Source: Thermohalobaculum sp039027855 | GTDB lineage: Bacteria > Pseudomonadota > Alphaproteobacteria > Rhodobacterales > Rhodobacteraceae | DNA: 64,000 bases | NCBI GenBank assembly: GCA_039027855.1 | Contig: JBCCJI010000010.1 | Coordinates: 82,730 to 146,729, forward strand | Direction: 5' to 3' | Shown here: in pieces, positions 54,313 to 63,660 of the stretch | Numbering within the stretch: position 1 is the first letter of the stretch | How the letters are laid out: each line of letters starts with the position of its first letter | The notes under the pieces: generated by a model | The model's database searches: none | Told to the model about the DNA's origin: nothing | Seen by the model: the letters and a program-made list of their open reading frames with translations, nothing else | Program-made: the position numbers and the translations under genes

Positions 54313-55407
54313 CTACGAAGCGATCTCGTAGCCGCCGTTGTAGGCCTCGCTCTTCCGGCGCACCTGCGAATGCTCGACGATGCGCTCGCAGGCGATCCCA
54401 CGGAAGTCCTCGATCGAGGCATAGCCCTTGCGCGCCAGGTAGTCGTCCAGATCGTCCTTCAACTCCTGGATCAGCTTGATGCCGACGCCACCGCTGCCCT
54501 TCTCTTCCATCGCGGCCGTGCAGACCTGCAGATTGCCGGCACCGTGGACGATGAAGTTGAACGCCTCGCGGAACCCCCTGATCCCGCCGATGCCCGAGAT
54601 CGCCTTGCCCGGCAGGGCGCGCGAGATGTCGGAGACGCGCTGCAGGGCCTGGTGGAGAATAGCCAGGCCCCCAAGGCCGCCCGACGTGACCAAGCCGTCC
54701 ACCTCGACCTCGAATTTGAGGGTCTCGGGATCCATCAGCGGCAGCGACGGGAAGGTATTGCAGAGCGAGATCGACGCCGCGCCCGCGGCATAGGTTGCCC
54801 GCGCTGCATCCACCAGCGACGCGCTGGAGGGCGTGAGCTTCGCCCAGATCGGCACGTCCACCGCGCTTTTGACGGCGTGGACGATCGACCGGATCAGGTC
54901 TTCGTCATTGGCGATGTTCGCGCCCATGTCCTTGCGGTCCATATGCGGGCACGACAGGTTCAGCTCGATCGCATCGCAGCCCGCATCGACGCAGGCGCGC
55001 GCCAGCTTGCGCCAGTTGTTCATCTCTTCTTCGTTGCCGGCGCCGGCCATGATCGAGGCGATGAGCATGCGGTCGGGATAGGTCGTCTTGATCTCTTCCA
55101 GATCTGGCAGCCACAACTCCAGCGGCTGGTCCGAGATCAGCTCCCAGTTCCAGGAGGAGTGCGATACCGTATCCGCACGCTTCGAGCGCGAGACATAGGG
55201 CTTCACATCGCTCGTCCGCTGGAAGATCGTCCGCGGCCCGGCGACGTTCTCCACCGGGTGCAAACCGATGGTCTTGGTGACAACGCCGCCCCAGCCGGCC
55301 TCGAAGGCGCGCATGATCTTGCGCTTGCTCTCGGTTGGCGGCGCCGAGGCCAGCACGAAGGGATTGACGAACTCAAGGCCCGTGAAGGTTGTCGCCAGTC
55401 TGCTCAC
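54313..55407 (-). CDS. preA: Dihydropyrimidine dehydrogenase catalytic subunit PreA-like, without ferredoxin domain
   Basis: 364-residue FMN enzyme of the dihydroorotate dehydrogenase family that reduces uracil/thymine. Landmarks: NPFVLASAPPTESKRKIMRAFEAGWGG, ELNLSCPHMDRKDMGAN with the active-site Cys loop, and SGIGGIRGFREAFNFIVHGAG for FMN phosphate. E. coli PreA (about 411 residues) ends in a 4Fe-4S ferredoxin domain; this protein stops at a TAG with no CxxCxxC. The partner PreT is not in the window. Start is GTG, preceded by GGAG. Divergent from the amidohydrolase gene of the same pathway. Confidence 0.88.
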   Translation of the reverse strand: MSRLATTFTGLEFVNPFVLASAPPTESKRKIMRAFEAGWGGVVTKTIGLHPVENVAGPRTIFQRTSDVKPYVSRSKRADTVSHSSWNWELISDQPLELWLPDLEEIKTTYPDRMLIASIMAGAGNEEEMNNWRKLARACVDAGCDAIELNLSCPHMDRKDMGANIANDEDLIRSIVHAVKSAVDVPIWAKLTPSSASLVDAARATYAAGAASISLCNTFPSLPLMDPETLKFEVEVDGLVTSGGLGGLAILHQALQRVSDISRALPGKAISGIGGIRGFREAFNFIVHGAGNLQVCTAAMEEKGSGGVGIKLIQELKDDLDDYLARKGYASIEDFRGIACERIVEHSQVRRKSEAYNGGYEIAS

Positions 55408-55747
55408 CGCGGCGCTCCCGTTGACAGATCCAAAGCAAAACGATCCGCATCAACTTGGGCGGAGTCAACGATCTTGCCGGCGGATCGCGCCTCCGTCAGC
55501 CCTATGGGCGCTCCATCGCGCGCAAAGGGCCCAGCAATGCCCAAAGCATAGGCAGATGGCGCGGAAATCCCTGCGAGATCAACAAATGGCCGCGCCATGG
55601 CGAAAGGGAGTTGACCCTTTCCCGCGCCCCGCGCCACCTTCGAGCCGCGAGGCGGTAGCACCCGACCGCCAGCCGCGGCCGCTGGCCCCCACGTCGGGAT
55701 GGCAGTGTCCCATTTGCCGGAACAGGCACGACAGGAAGGTATTCCCT
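55408..55747. other. Divergent intergenic region of the pyrimidine catabolic cluster
   Basis: 340 bp between preA and the carbamoyl-amidohydrolase gene. It holds one clear dyad at 55602-55621 and no supported gene. Short ORFs across it have no recognisable features. Confidence 0.6.
55602..55621. promoter_or_regulatory. Inverted repeat, candidate operator of the divergent pyrimidine genes
   Basis: GAAAGGG-AGTTGA-CCCTTTC, perfect 7-bp arms, midway between the divergent preA and amidohydrolase starts. No pyrimidine-specific regulator gene is in the window. Confidence 0.45.
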
Positions 55748-56995
55748 TTGGACGGTGGACAGAATTTCCGCATCGACCCGGACCGGCTCTGGGACAGCCT
55801 GATGGAGATGGCCAAGATCGGTCCCGGCGTTGCGGGGGGCAACAACCGCCAGACGCTCACCGACGAAGATGCCGAGGGGCGCGCCCTGTTCCAGACCTGG
55901 TGCGAGGCGGCCGGCATGTCGATGGCGGTCGACACCATGGGCAACATGTTCGCGACCCGCGCCGGCACCGATGCCGAGGCGCTGCCGGTCTATATGGGCT
56001 CGCATCTCGACACGCAGCCGACGGGCGGCAACTACGATGGGGTCCTCGGCGTGCTCGGCGCGCTGGAGGTCGTGCGCACGCTGAACGACCTCGACATCAA
56101 GACCAAGCATCCGATCGTCGTCACCAACTGGACGAATGAGGAAGGCACGCGCTTTGCGCCCGCCATGCTTGCCTCGGGGGTGTTTGCGGGCAAGCACAGC
56201 CAGGACTGGGCCTATGACCGGGTCGATGCCGAGGGCAAACGGTTCGGCGACGAGCTGACGCGCATCGGCTGGGCCGGCGATGAGCAGGTCGGCGCGCGCA
56301 AGATGCATGCGATGTTCGAGCTGCACATCGAGCAAGGCCCGATCCTGGAGGCCGAGGGCAAGGATGTGGGCGTCGTCACCCACGGCCAGGGCTTGCGGTG
56401 GATCGAATGCACCGTCACCGGCAAGGAGAGCCATACCGGCTCAACACCCATGGCGATGCGCAAGAATGCCGGCCGCGGCCTCGCCCTGATCACCGAGCTG
56501 GTCCACGAGGTCGCGATGAAGAACCAGCCCAACGCCGTGGGCGCCATCGGGCATATCGACGTCTATCCCAACTCGCGCAACATCATCCCCGGCAAGGTCG
56601 TCTTCACCGTCGATATGCGCACCCACCTAATCGACAAGCTCACCGGCATGGTCGAGGAGTTCATGGCCAAGGCACCAAAGCTTTGTGACGAGATCGGAGT
56701 GGCCTTCGAATGCCACATCGTGGGCCAATTCGATCCACCCGCCTTTGACCCGGGCTGCGTGGCCGCGGTGCGCGAGGCGGCCGAGGAACTGGGCTACAGC
56801 CACATGGATATTGTCTCCGGCGCCGGTCACGACGCCTGCTGGATCAACGATGTCGCGCCGACGGCCATGATCATGTGCCCCTGCGTCGACGGGCTGAGCC
56901 ATAACGAGGCTGAAGAGATCAACAAGGAATGGGCGCAGGCCGGCACCGACGTGCTGCTCCACGCCGTGTTGAATACGGCGGAGATCGTCGAGTGA
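55748..56995 (+). CDS. M20-family N-carbamoyl-beta-alanine/L-amino-acid amidohydrolase
   Basis: 415 residues. It removes the carbamoyl group from N-carbamoyl-beta-alanine (last step of reductive pyrimidine degradation), releasing beta-alanine, CO2 and ammonia. Metal ligands of the family are visible: His86 (GSHLDT), Asp97 (YDGVLG), Glu131/132 (NEEGTRF), the His in FELHIEQGP, and the C-terminal His in LSHNEAE. The start is inferred to be TTG at 55748, because AGGAAGG ends 8 nt before it and no ATG/GTG lies nearby in frame; the long open frame upstream is spurious. Confidence 0.92.
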   Translation: MDGGQNFRIDPDRLWDSLMEMAKIGPGVAGGNNRQTLTDEDAEGRALFQTWCEAAGMSMAVDTMGNMFATRAGTDAEALPVYMGSHLDTQPTGGNYDGVLGVLGALEVVRTLNDLDIKTKHPIVVTNWTNEEGTRFAPAMLASGVFAGKHSQDWAYDRVDAEGKRFGDELTRIGWAGDEQVGARKMHAMFELHIEQGPILEAEGKDVGVVTHGQGLRWIECTVTGKESHTGSTPMAMRKNAGRGLALITELVHEVAMKNQPNAVGAIGHIDVYPNSRNIIPGKVVFTVDMRTHLIDKLTGMVEEFMAKAPKLCDEIGVAFECHIVGQFDPPAFDPGCVAAVREAAEELGYSHMDIVSGAGHDACWINDVAPTAMIMCPCVDGLSHNEAEEINKEWAQAGTDVLLHAVLNTAEIVE

Positions 56996-57098
56996 GCGCG
57001 CTCAGGGCGAAAGCGGCATCGCGAGCGCTCGGTCGGGGTATCGACCGGGTGAGCGGTGACGGGATGCTACTAGACGGCTTGAGAGTAGGACGAGGCGC

Positions 57099-58553
57099 AT
57101 GAGCACGATCATCAAGAACGGCACCGTTCTCACGCATGATCTGACCTACAAGGCGGATGTGCGCATCGAGAACGGCGTGATCACGGAGATCGGTCCCGAT
57201 CTCACGGGGGGTGAGGAACTGGACGCGACCGGCTGCTATGTCATGCCCGGCGGCATCGACCCTCATGTGCATCTCGAGATGCCGTTCATGGGCACCTATT
57301 CCTCGGACGACTTCGAATCCGGGACCCGTGCTGCGCTGGCGGGCGGCACAACGATGGTCGTCGATTTCTGTCTGCCGAACCAGGGCGAGAGCCTGTTGGA
57401 TGCGATCAAGCGCTGGGACAACAAATCGACCCGCGCCAATTGCGACTACTCGTTCCACATGGCGGTCACCTGGTGGGGCGAGCAGGTCTTCAACGACATG
57501 AAAACCGTGATCGAAGACCGCGGGATCACCACTTTCAAGCATTTCCTCGCCTACAAAGGCGCGCTGATGGTGAATGACGACGAGCTGTTCTCGTCCTTCA
57601 ACCGTCTCGCCGAGCTTGGCGGGATCGCCATGGTCCACGCCGAGAACGGGGATGTCGTCGCCGAGCTGTCGGCCAAGCTGATGGCCGAGGGCAATACCGG
57701 GCCCGAAGCCCATGCCTACTCCCGGCCGCCCCAGGTCGAGGGCGAGGCCACCAACCGCGCCATCATGATCGCCGATATGGCGGGCGTGCCGCTTTATGTC
57801 GTGCATACCTCTTGTGAAGAGGCTCACGAGGCCATCCGGCGCGCGCGACAGCTGGGCAAGCGGGTCTGGGGCGAGCCGCTGATCCAGCATCTGACGCTGG
57901 ATGAGAGCGAGTATTTCCACGACGACTGGGACCATGCCGCCCGCCGCGTGATGTCGCCGCCGTTCCGGAACAAACAGCACCAGGACAGTCTTTGGGCGGG
58001 ACTGCAGGCCGGCTCGCTCTCGGTCGTCGCGACCGACCATTGCGCCTTTACCACCGAGCAGAAGCGCTATGGCCTGGGCGATTTCACCAAGATCCCGAAC
58101 GGCACCGGCGGGCTTGAGGATCGCTTGCCGATGCTCTGGACCCATGGCGTGCGCACCGGCCGCCTGACGCCCAACGAATTCGTCGCCGTCACCTCGACCA
58201 ACATCGCCAAGATCCTGAACTGCTATCCGAAGAAGGGCGCGGTGATGGTCGGCGCCGATGCCGATCTGGTGGTCTGGGACCCGGAAAAGTCGAAGACGAT
58301 CACCGCGGGCCGCCAGCAATCCTCGATCGACTACAACGTCTTCGAGGGCAAAGAGGTCACCGGCCTGCCCCGCTTTACGCTGACCCGCGGACATGTCGCG
58401 ATCCGTGATGGCGAGGTGAAGACCCGCGAGGGCCACGGCGCCTTTGTCAAACGCCCTGGGAATGGCGTGACAAACCGGGCGCTCAGCACCTGGAAAGAGC
58501 TGACCCAGCCGCGCCCGGTCCAGCGCTCAGGTATTCCCGCGACCGGTGTGTGA
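57099..58553 (+). CDS. hydA: Dihydropyrimidinase (D-hydantoinase)
   Basis: 484-residue cyclic amidohydrolase that opens dihydrouracil/dihydrothymine. The binuclear zinc site is complete: His56 and His58 (DPHVHLEMPF), carboxylated Lys153 (AYKGALMVND), His180 (VHAENGD), His236 (VVHTSCEEA) and Asp313 (ATDHCAF). Starts after AGGACGAGGCGC, 103 nt downstream of the amidohydrolase gene. Together with PreA and the amidohydrolase it makes the full three-step pathway. Confidence 0.95.
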   Translation: MSTIIKNGTVLTHDLTYKADVRIENGVITEIGPDLTGGEELDATGCYVMPGGIDPHVHLEMPFMGTYSSDDFESGTRAALAGGTTMVVDFCLPNQGESLLDAIKRWDNKSTRANCDYSFHMAVTWWGEQVFNDMKTVIEDRGITTFKHFLAYKGALMVNDDELFSSFNRLAELGGIAMVHAENGDVVAELSAKLMAEGNTGPEAHAYSRPPQVEGEATNRAIMIADMAGVPLYVVHTSCEEAHEAIRRARQLGKRVWGEPLIQHLTLDESEYFHDDWDHAARRVMSPPFRNKQHQDSLWAGLQAGSLSVVATDHCAFTTEQKRYGLGDFTKIPNGTGGLEDRLPMLWTHGVRTGRLTPNEFVAVTSTNIAKILNCYPKKGAVMVGADADLVVWDPEKSKTITAGRQQSSIDYNVFEGKEVTGLPRFTLTRGHVAIRDGEVKTREGHGAFVKRPGNGVTNRALSTWKELTQPRPVQRSGIPATGV

Positions 58554-58756
58554 CCGAACCGGGCGATGCTCTCAGTGAATGACCTGCGTCACTACCGGTG
58601 CTCCTCGGCCCACGACAGGAGCGTGCGCCCTTGGCCACCCGTGGGTCATCGCGTGACGATGCGCACTGGCCACGGGGGCACCGGCATCAAACACTGGAAC
58701 GCCAAGCCACGGTCAGCCGCCCTGCCCACCGTCTCGCCCCTTCGCACGCCGGCCCG

Positions 58757-59530
58757 ATGACGGTCATCGCCGCACAGGACCTCAACCTCACGTTCCAGAC
58801 CAGCGACGGCCCGGTCCAGGCGTTGAGCGACGTCCAGCTGCAGATCAATCGGGGGGACTTCGTGTCCTTCATCGGCCCCTCGGGTTGCGGCAAGACCACC
58901 TTCCTGCGCTGTATCGCGGCGCTGGAGACACCGACATCCGGCACTCTGACGGTCAATGGCCTCAGCCCCGACGAGGCTCGGAAAAGCCGTTCATACGGTT
59001 ATGTCTTCCAGCATGCCGGGCTCTACCCGTGGCGCACCATCGGCGGCAATATTCGACTGCCGCTAGAGATCATGCGCTATCCCAAGGCCGAGATGGCCAA
59101 ACGGGTGCAGAACGTCCTCCGCCTGGTCGATCTCGAGGGCTTCGAGAACAAGCACCCCTGGCAGCTCTCGGGCGGCATGCAGCAACGGGCATCGATCGCC
59201 CGGGCGCTCGCCTTCGACGCCGATATCCTGCTGATGGACGAACCCTTCGGCGCGCTGGACGAGATCGTCCGCGACCACCTGAACGAGCAGCTTCTGCAGC
59301 TTTGGGCCAAGACCGGAAAGACCATCGCCTTCGTCACCCACTCGATCCCCGAGGCGGTGTATCTCTCGACCAAGATCGTCGTGATGTCGCCGCGCCCGGG
59401 GCGGATCACCGATGTGATCGACAGCACGCTGCCAAATGAGCGCCCGCTCGACATCCGCGAGACACCGGAATTCCTGGCGCTCGCCCATCGCGTGCGCGAA
59501 GGCCTGCGGGCCGGCCATTCCTATGATTGA
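58757..59530 (+). CDS. ABC transporter ATP-binding protein (NMT1/TauT-type importer)
   Basis: 257 residues. Walker A GPSGCGKTT, signature LSGGMQQRASIARAL, Walker B ILLMDEPFGALD, and the His of FVTHSIPEAVYL are those of SsuB/TauB/ThiZ-type ATPases. The ATG at 58757 is the first start ahead of the nucleotide-binding domain; about 200 bp before it after hydA hold nothing recognised. Forms an importer with the next three genes. Confidence 0.92.
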   Translation: MTVIAAQDLNLTFQTSDGPVQALSDVQLQINRGDFVSFIGPSGCGKTTFLRCIAALETPTSGTLTVNGLSPDEARKSRSYGYVFQHAGLYPWRTIGGNIRLPLEIMRYPKAEMAKRVQNVLRLVDLEGFENKHPWQLSGGMQQRASIARALAFDADILLMDEPFGALDEIVRDHLNEQLLQLWAKTGKTIAFVTHSIPEAVYLSTKIVVMSPRPGRITDVIDSTLPNERPLDIRETPEFLALAHRVREGLRAGHSYD

Positions 59531-59545
59531 GGACGGGCCCGCGGG

Positions 59546-60478
59546 ATGAGAGCGCTGCTGCCCATGATCACCGTGCTCATCGCCTTGGTCGGGATCTGGT
59601 ATCTCGCGGTGGCTCCCATGAACATCCGCACCGCCCTCGATCAGGTCGAGCGAAGCGGCGTCGAGGTGATGCCCGAGGGCTCGGTCGCGCGGCGCGACAT
59701 CTCGGTCTGGCGCCTGATGATCCAGAACCCGGATCATATCGCCGTAGGCTACGGTCTTGACCGGCCGCGTCTGCCGACCCCCGCGCAGGTGGGCGAAGAA
59801 CTATGGAAAACCACGGGCGCCATGGCGATGCGAGGGCGAGCCTGGTCGAAACGCTCGCTCATCTACCACGGCTGGATCACCCTCAGATCCACGCTTTGGG
59901 GGTTCCTGCTCGGCACGACGCTCGGCATCGCCTGCGCCATCGCCATCGTTTACTCGCGCACCGCTCAGATGAGCCTGATGCCCTGGGCGATCATCAGCCA
60001 GACCATCCCCATCGTGGCGCTGGCGCCGATGATCATCGTGGTCTCGTCGCAGATCGGTATCGACGGCCGCGGCGTGCCCAAGGCGGTCATCTCCGCCTAT
60101 CTCTGCTACTTTCCCGTCCTCGTCGGCATGGTGAAGGGGCTGCGTTCGCCCGAGCCGTCTCAGCTCGATCTGCTCAAGACCTATGACGCCACGGGTCCGC
60201 AAAGTTTTTTGAAGCTGCGCCTGCCCGCCTCGCTGCCGTTTCTCTTCACCTCGCTCAAGGTCGGCATCGCGGCCGCGCTGGTCGGCACAATCGTCGGGGA
60301 ACTTCCGACCGGAGCCATCAGCGGCCTTGGCGCGCGCATCCTGATCGGCGACCAGTTCGGCAACCCGCTCGCCATCTGGTCGGCGCTGTTCTCCGCCGCG
60401 GTGCTCGCGGGTCTGTTGGTGACCCTTCTCGACCTGCTCCAGCGCCTCGCGCTTCGGCGGATGGGGGCGCAACCATGA
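59546..60478 (+). CDS. ABC transporter permease (first of two)
   Basis: 310 residues. After an N-terminal helix and a periplasmic segment of about 80 residues come the BPD_transp_1 helices, with the EAA-like loop DLLKTYDATGPQSFLKLRLPASLPFLFTSLKVGIAAALVGTIVGE. Overlaps the next permease gene by 4 nt, so the channel is probably a heterodimer. Confidence 0.9.
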   Translation: MRALLPMITVLIALVGIWYLAVAPMNIRTALDQVERSGVEVMPEGSVARRDISVWRLMIQNPDHIAVGYGLDRPRLPTPAQVGEELWKTTGAMAMRGRAWSKRSLIYHGWITLRSTLWGFLLGTTLGIACAIAIVYSRTAQMSLMPWAIISQTIPIVALAPMIIVVSSQIGIDGRGVPKAVISAYLCYFPVLVGMVKGLRSPEPSQLDLLKTYDATGPQSFLKLRLPASLPFLFTSLKVGIAAALVGTIVGELPTGAISGLGARILIGDQFGNPLAIWSALFSAAVLAGLLVTLLDLLQRLALRRMGAQP

Positions 60479-61320
60479 CGGCGCTGATCTTCGCCCTCGT
60501 CTTCTGGGTGGCGGCCTGGGCCGCCAATGGCTGGCTCAGCAATTCGCGCTGGCGCCAAACCTGGCCGGTGCGCCTCGCGGTGCCGATCCTGTTCGGCGTG
60601 ACGCTCCTGGTCCTGTGGGAAGGACTGGTAAGAGGCCTCGGCGTGAGCCCCGTGATCCTGCCCCCACCGTCGATGGTCGCTCAGACCTTCGCGGCCTCGA
60701 CCGAAACGCTCTGGACCGACTTCGTTCAGACCGTGATCAGGGGCGCTTTGCGCGGGTTCGTCATCGGCGCGGTTGCGGCTGTTCTCTGCGCGATCCTGAT
60801 CGACCGCTCGCCCTTCCTGACCCGGGGCCTGCTGCCCATCGGCAATTTCTTCGCGGCGTTGCCGATCGTCGGCGTGGCGCCCATCATGGTGAACTGGTTC
60901 GGCTTCGACTGGCAGTCGAAAGCGGCCGTTGTGGTCATGATGGTGTTCTTCCCGATCCTCGTGAACACCGTGCAGGGCCTCCGCGCCAGCGACACCCTTC
61001 AAAAAGACCTGATGCGCACCTACGCCGCGAGCTATTGGCAGACGCTGCTCAAGCTTCGACTGCCGGCCGCGATGCCGTTCATCTTCAATGGGCTCAAAAT
61101 CGCGACAACACTGGCGCTTATTGGTGCAATTGTTGCTGAATATTTTGGCTCTCCCACACGCGGGATGGGTTTTCGCATCTCCACCGGCGTAGGCAGCTTG
61201 TCAATCGATCTGGTGTGGGCTGAGATCGCAGTCGCTGCGATGGTCGGCACCAGTGTCTACGGATTGATGGCCTGGATCGAGCGGCGGGTCACCTTCTGGC
61301 ACCCGTCCCATCGCACCTAA
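60475..61320 (+). CDS. ABC transporter permease (second of two)
   Basis: 281 residues with the same BPD_transp_1 fold: DLMRTYAASYWQTLLKLRLPAAMPFIFNGLKIATTLALIGAIVAEYFG is its coupling loop. Starts in an ATGA overlap with the previous permease. Confidence 0.9.
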   Translation: MTALIFALVFWVAAWAANGWLSNSRWRQTWPVRLAVPILFGVTLLVLWEGLVRGLGVSPVILPPPSMVAQTFAASTETLWTDFVQTVIRGALRGFVIGAVAAVLCAILIDRSPFLTRGLLPIGNFFAALPIVGVAPIMVNWFGFDWQSKAAVVVMMVFFPILVNTVQGLRASDTLQKDLMRTYAASYWQTLLKLRLPAAMPFIFNGLKIATTLALIGAIVAEYFGSPTRGMGFRISTGVGSLSIDLVWAEIAVAAMVGTSVYGLMAWIERRVTFWHPSHRT

Positions 61321-61342
61321 AACCGACAAGGAGGACCCCAAG

Positions 61343-62329
61343 TTGAACACCAGAATGGCTGTGAAAGCCGCAGCATTATCGCTCATGGCGACCCCGGCGC
61401 TCGCCGCCGACGATGTGACGCTGCAACTCAAATGGGTCACCCAGGCCCAATTCGCCGGCTACTACGTGGCGCTGGAAAGGGGCTTCTACGAGGACGCTGA
61501 TCTCAACGTGACGATCAATCCCGGCGGCCCTGACATCGCCCCCACCCAGGTGCTGGCCGGTGGCGGCGCCGATGTCACCGTGGAGTGGATGCCCGCGGCG
61601 CTGGCCGCCCGCGAAAAGGGTCTGCCGATGGTTAACATCGCCCAGCCCTTCAAATCGTCCGGCATGATGCTGACCTGCCGCAAGGATGCCGGCGTCGCGA
61701 CCACCGATGATTTTGCCGGCAAGACCCTCGGCGTCTGGTTCTTCGGCAACGAATTCCCCTTCCTCAGCTGGATGAGCCAGCTTGGCATCCCCACCGACGG
61801 GTCCGATGCGGGCGTCGAGGTGCTCAAGCAGGGCTTCAACGTCGATCCGCTGCTGAACGGCCAGGCGGCCTGCATCTCGACCATGACCTACAACGAGTAC
61901 TGGCAGGTGATCGACGCGGGCTTGACGCCCGACGATCTCATCACATTCAAATACGAGGATCAGGGCGTCGCGACACTGGAAGATGGTCTCTACGTGCTGG
62001 AAGAGAACCTCGAAGATCCCGCCTTCGTCGACAAGATGACCCGCTTTGTCGCGGCCTCGATGCAGGGCTGGAAATGGGCCGAGGAGAACCCCGAAGAAGC
62101 GGCCATGATCGTGCTTGACTATGACGAGACCGGCGCGCAAACCGAGGCGCATCAGGTCCGCATGATGGGCGAGATCGCCAAGCTCACCGCAGGCTCGAAC
62201 GGCGCTCTGGTCCCGGCCGATTACGACCGCACCGTGGCCTCGCTGCTTGCCGGCGGATCGGACCCCGTGATCACCAAGGAGCCCGAGGGCGCCTGGACCC
62301 ATGTCATCACCGATGCGGCCCTAGACTAA
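61343..62329 (+). CDS. NMT1/THI5-like ABC substrate-binding protein
   Basis: 328 residues. Signal peptide (VKAAALSLMATPALAA), then LQLKWVTQAQFAGYYVALERGFYEDADLNVTI, the NMT1/THI5 pyrimidine-binding-like signature. The start appears to be TTG at 61343: AAGGAGG (61328-61334) lies 8 nt before it; an ATG four codons later is possible. The cluster context suggests uracil, thymine, dihydropyrimidine or hydantoin as ligand; hydroxymethylpyrimidine is a family alternative. Confidence 0.88.
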   Translation: MNTRMAVKAAALSLMATPALAADDVTLQLKWVTQAQFAGYYVALERGFYEDADLNVTINPGGPDIAPTQVLAGGGADVTVEWMPAALAAREKGLPMVNIAQPFKSSGMMLTCRKDAGVATTDDFAGKTLGVWFFGNEFPFLSWMSQLGIPTDGSDAGVEVLKQGFNVDPLLNGQAACISTMTYNEYWQVIDAGLTPDDLITFKYEDQGVATLEDGLYVLEENLEDPAFVDKMTRFVAASMQGWKWAEENPEEAAMIVLDYDETGAQTEAHQVRMMGEIAKLTAGSNGALVPADYDRTVASLLAGGSDPVITKEPEGAWTHVITDAALD

Positions 62330-62336
62330 CGACCAC

Positions 62337-62361
62337 GAGCCGGAACCCCGCGTTCCGGCTC
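62337..62361 (+). terminator. Terminator hairpin after the pyrimidine ABC transporter operon
   Basis: GAGCCGGAAC (62337-62346) and GTTCCGGCTC (62352-62361) form a perfect 10-bp stem with a 5-nt loop, 7 nt after the binding-protein stop. No U-run follows. Confidence 0.75.
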
Positions 62362-62565
62362 CTCCCCGGCCTTGCTGCACAAAGCGCATGACGCCCGGAA
62401 TTCTCTCTCATTCCGAACGACTTACCCAATAAGCTCGCCAATAGCGACGCCGCGTGCGTCGAAACCATCCAGAACAGCAACACGGATCCAACCAGATCAT
62501 CCCGGATGCGCTGTTCTTCGCGCAGAACTTGATCCCCAACACCGACCCGCGAGACCGGCTTCAGC

Positions 62566-63660
62566 ATGGTTCCCGCCCTTGCCGATCGGATGGCGGGGCT
62601 CGGCGGCACGAGCGAGGCCTGGCTCTCCTTCGAGCACGCGATCTCCTGTCAGCCAGAGCCTCAGATCAACGAAGTCGCGAGTATGCTGCAGGAACTGCGC
62701 GCCAAGGACAGCGACAGTGGCGGCTGGGCCGGTATCAAGAACGAGATCGCCCGCAGCTTCTCGCCCCTCATGGACGCCCAGGTTAGGGCCTCGCTCGCGC
62801 CGCCCTTCGATCTCTCCTTCCAGCGCCTCACCCAGGACGACTGCCCGCCCTGCATGGTCTCCATCATGGAGGATCTCGAGTTCGCCGAGACCACCGCGCC
62901 CGTGATCCGCGCGATCTTGACGGCCATCCTTACGGCCAAGCGCCGCGCGCCGATGACAGCCCGGCCGCAGTTTTGGTGTCTGAACGAGATCGCCCACTTC
63001 CCCTGGCCCATGGCGGAGCCCCTTGCCACCATCAGCGCAGGCTTCGGCATCCGCACGGCCTGTGTCGTGCAGTCGTCTCGCCAGCTCGACAATCTCAAGA
63101 AGGGCGCAAGCACGGTCATCCCGCAGTCTTGCGGGGTCCACATCTATCTCGGCACCCGCTCGGTAGAGCAGGCCAGCCTGATCTCACGCCAGCTCGGCCG
63201 CACGACGCTCGCCGACGATGATACCGCCGCCCAAGAGCGGGCACGGGCTGCGGGCTCCAAGGCGATGCTCGATGCGATGATGGGCGGCGATCCCTTCGCC
63301 GCCGCCCTGGAAGTCGCCCATAAGGACCGCCTCGCCCAGCACAAGTCCAAGATGGCGCGGGACCTGCGGACCCCCGACGAGGTCCTGAACACCGATATGG
63401 GCCAGGCCTACGTCTTCATGCCGGGCATGCTCGAGAAGCCGTTCCTCGCGCGCATCCCGCCCGACTGGCAGCGCCGCGATCTCGCCGGGGCCTATCTCGG
63501 CGATCCGTTCCACTCCAAGCCCGGCACCGTCGAGATCGCCACCCGCTGGGGTCAGCGCCACCGCACCGTCATCACCGAAGCCGCCCCCCAGCACCTCCGG
63601 GATTGGCCCCAGTACCGCGACAGCGGCCTGTGGTCCTACGTGAAGGGATATCGCCCATGA
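62566..63660 (+). CDS. TraG/VirD4-type conjugative coupling protein, C-terminal half only
   Basis: 364 residues matching the C-terminal part of type IV coupling proteins: PQFWCLNEIAHFPWPMAEPLATISAGFGIRTACVVQSSRQLDNL corresponds to the Walker B/TraM-recognition region, and GVHIYLGTRSVEQASLISRQLGRTT to the segment after it. The N-terminal membrane helices and Walker A P-loop are absent. An in-frame TGA at 62530-62532 precedes it, and a neighbouring frame (62454 onward) carries another coding-like stretch, so it may be a frameshifted or truncated gene. Followed by an ATGA-coupled gene. A conjugative or integrative element probably starts here. Confidence 0.75.
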   Translation: MVPALADRMAGLGGTSEAWLSFEHAISCQPEPQINEVASMLQELRAKDSDSGGWAGIKNEIARSFSPLMDAQVRASLAPPFDLSFQRLTQDDCPPCMVSIMEDLEFAETTAPVIRAILTAILTAKRRAPMTARPQFWCLNEIAHFPWPMAEPLATISAGFGIRTACVVQSSRQLDNLKKGASTVIPQSCGVHIYLGTRSVEQASLISRQLGRTTLADDDTAAQERARAAGSKAMLDAMMGGDPFAAALEVAHKDRLAQHKSKMARDLRTPDEVLNTDMGQAYVFMPGMLEKPFLARIPPDWQRRDLAGAYLGDPFHSKPGTVEIATRWGQRHRTVITEAAPQHLRDWPQYRDSGLWSYVKGYRP

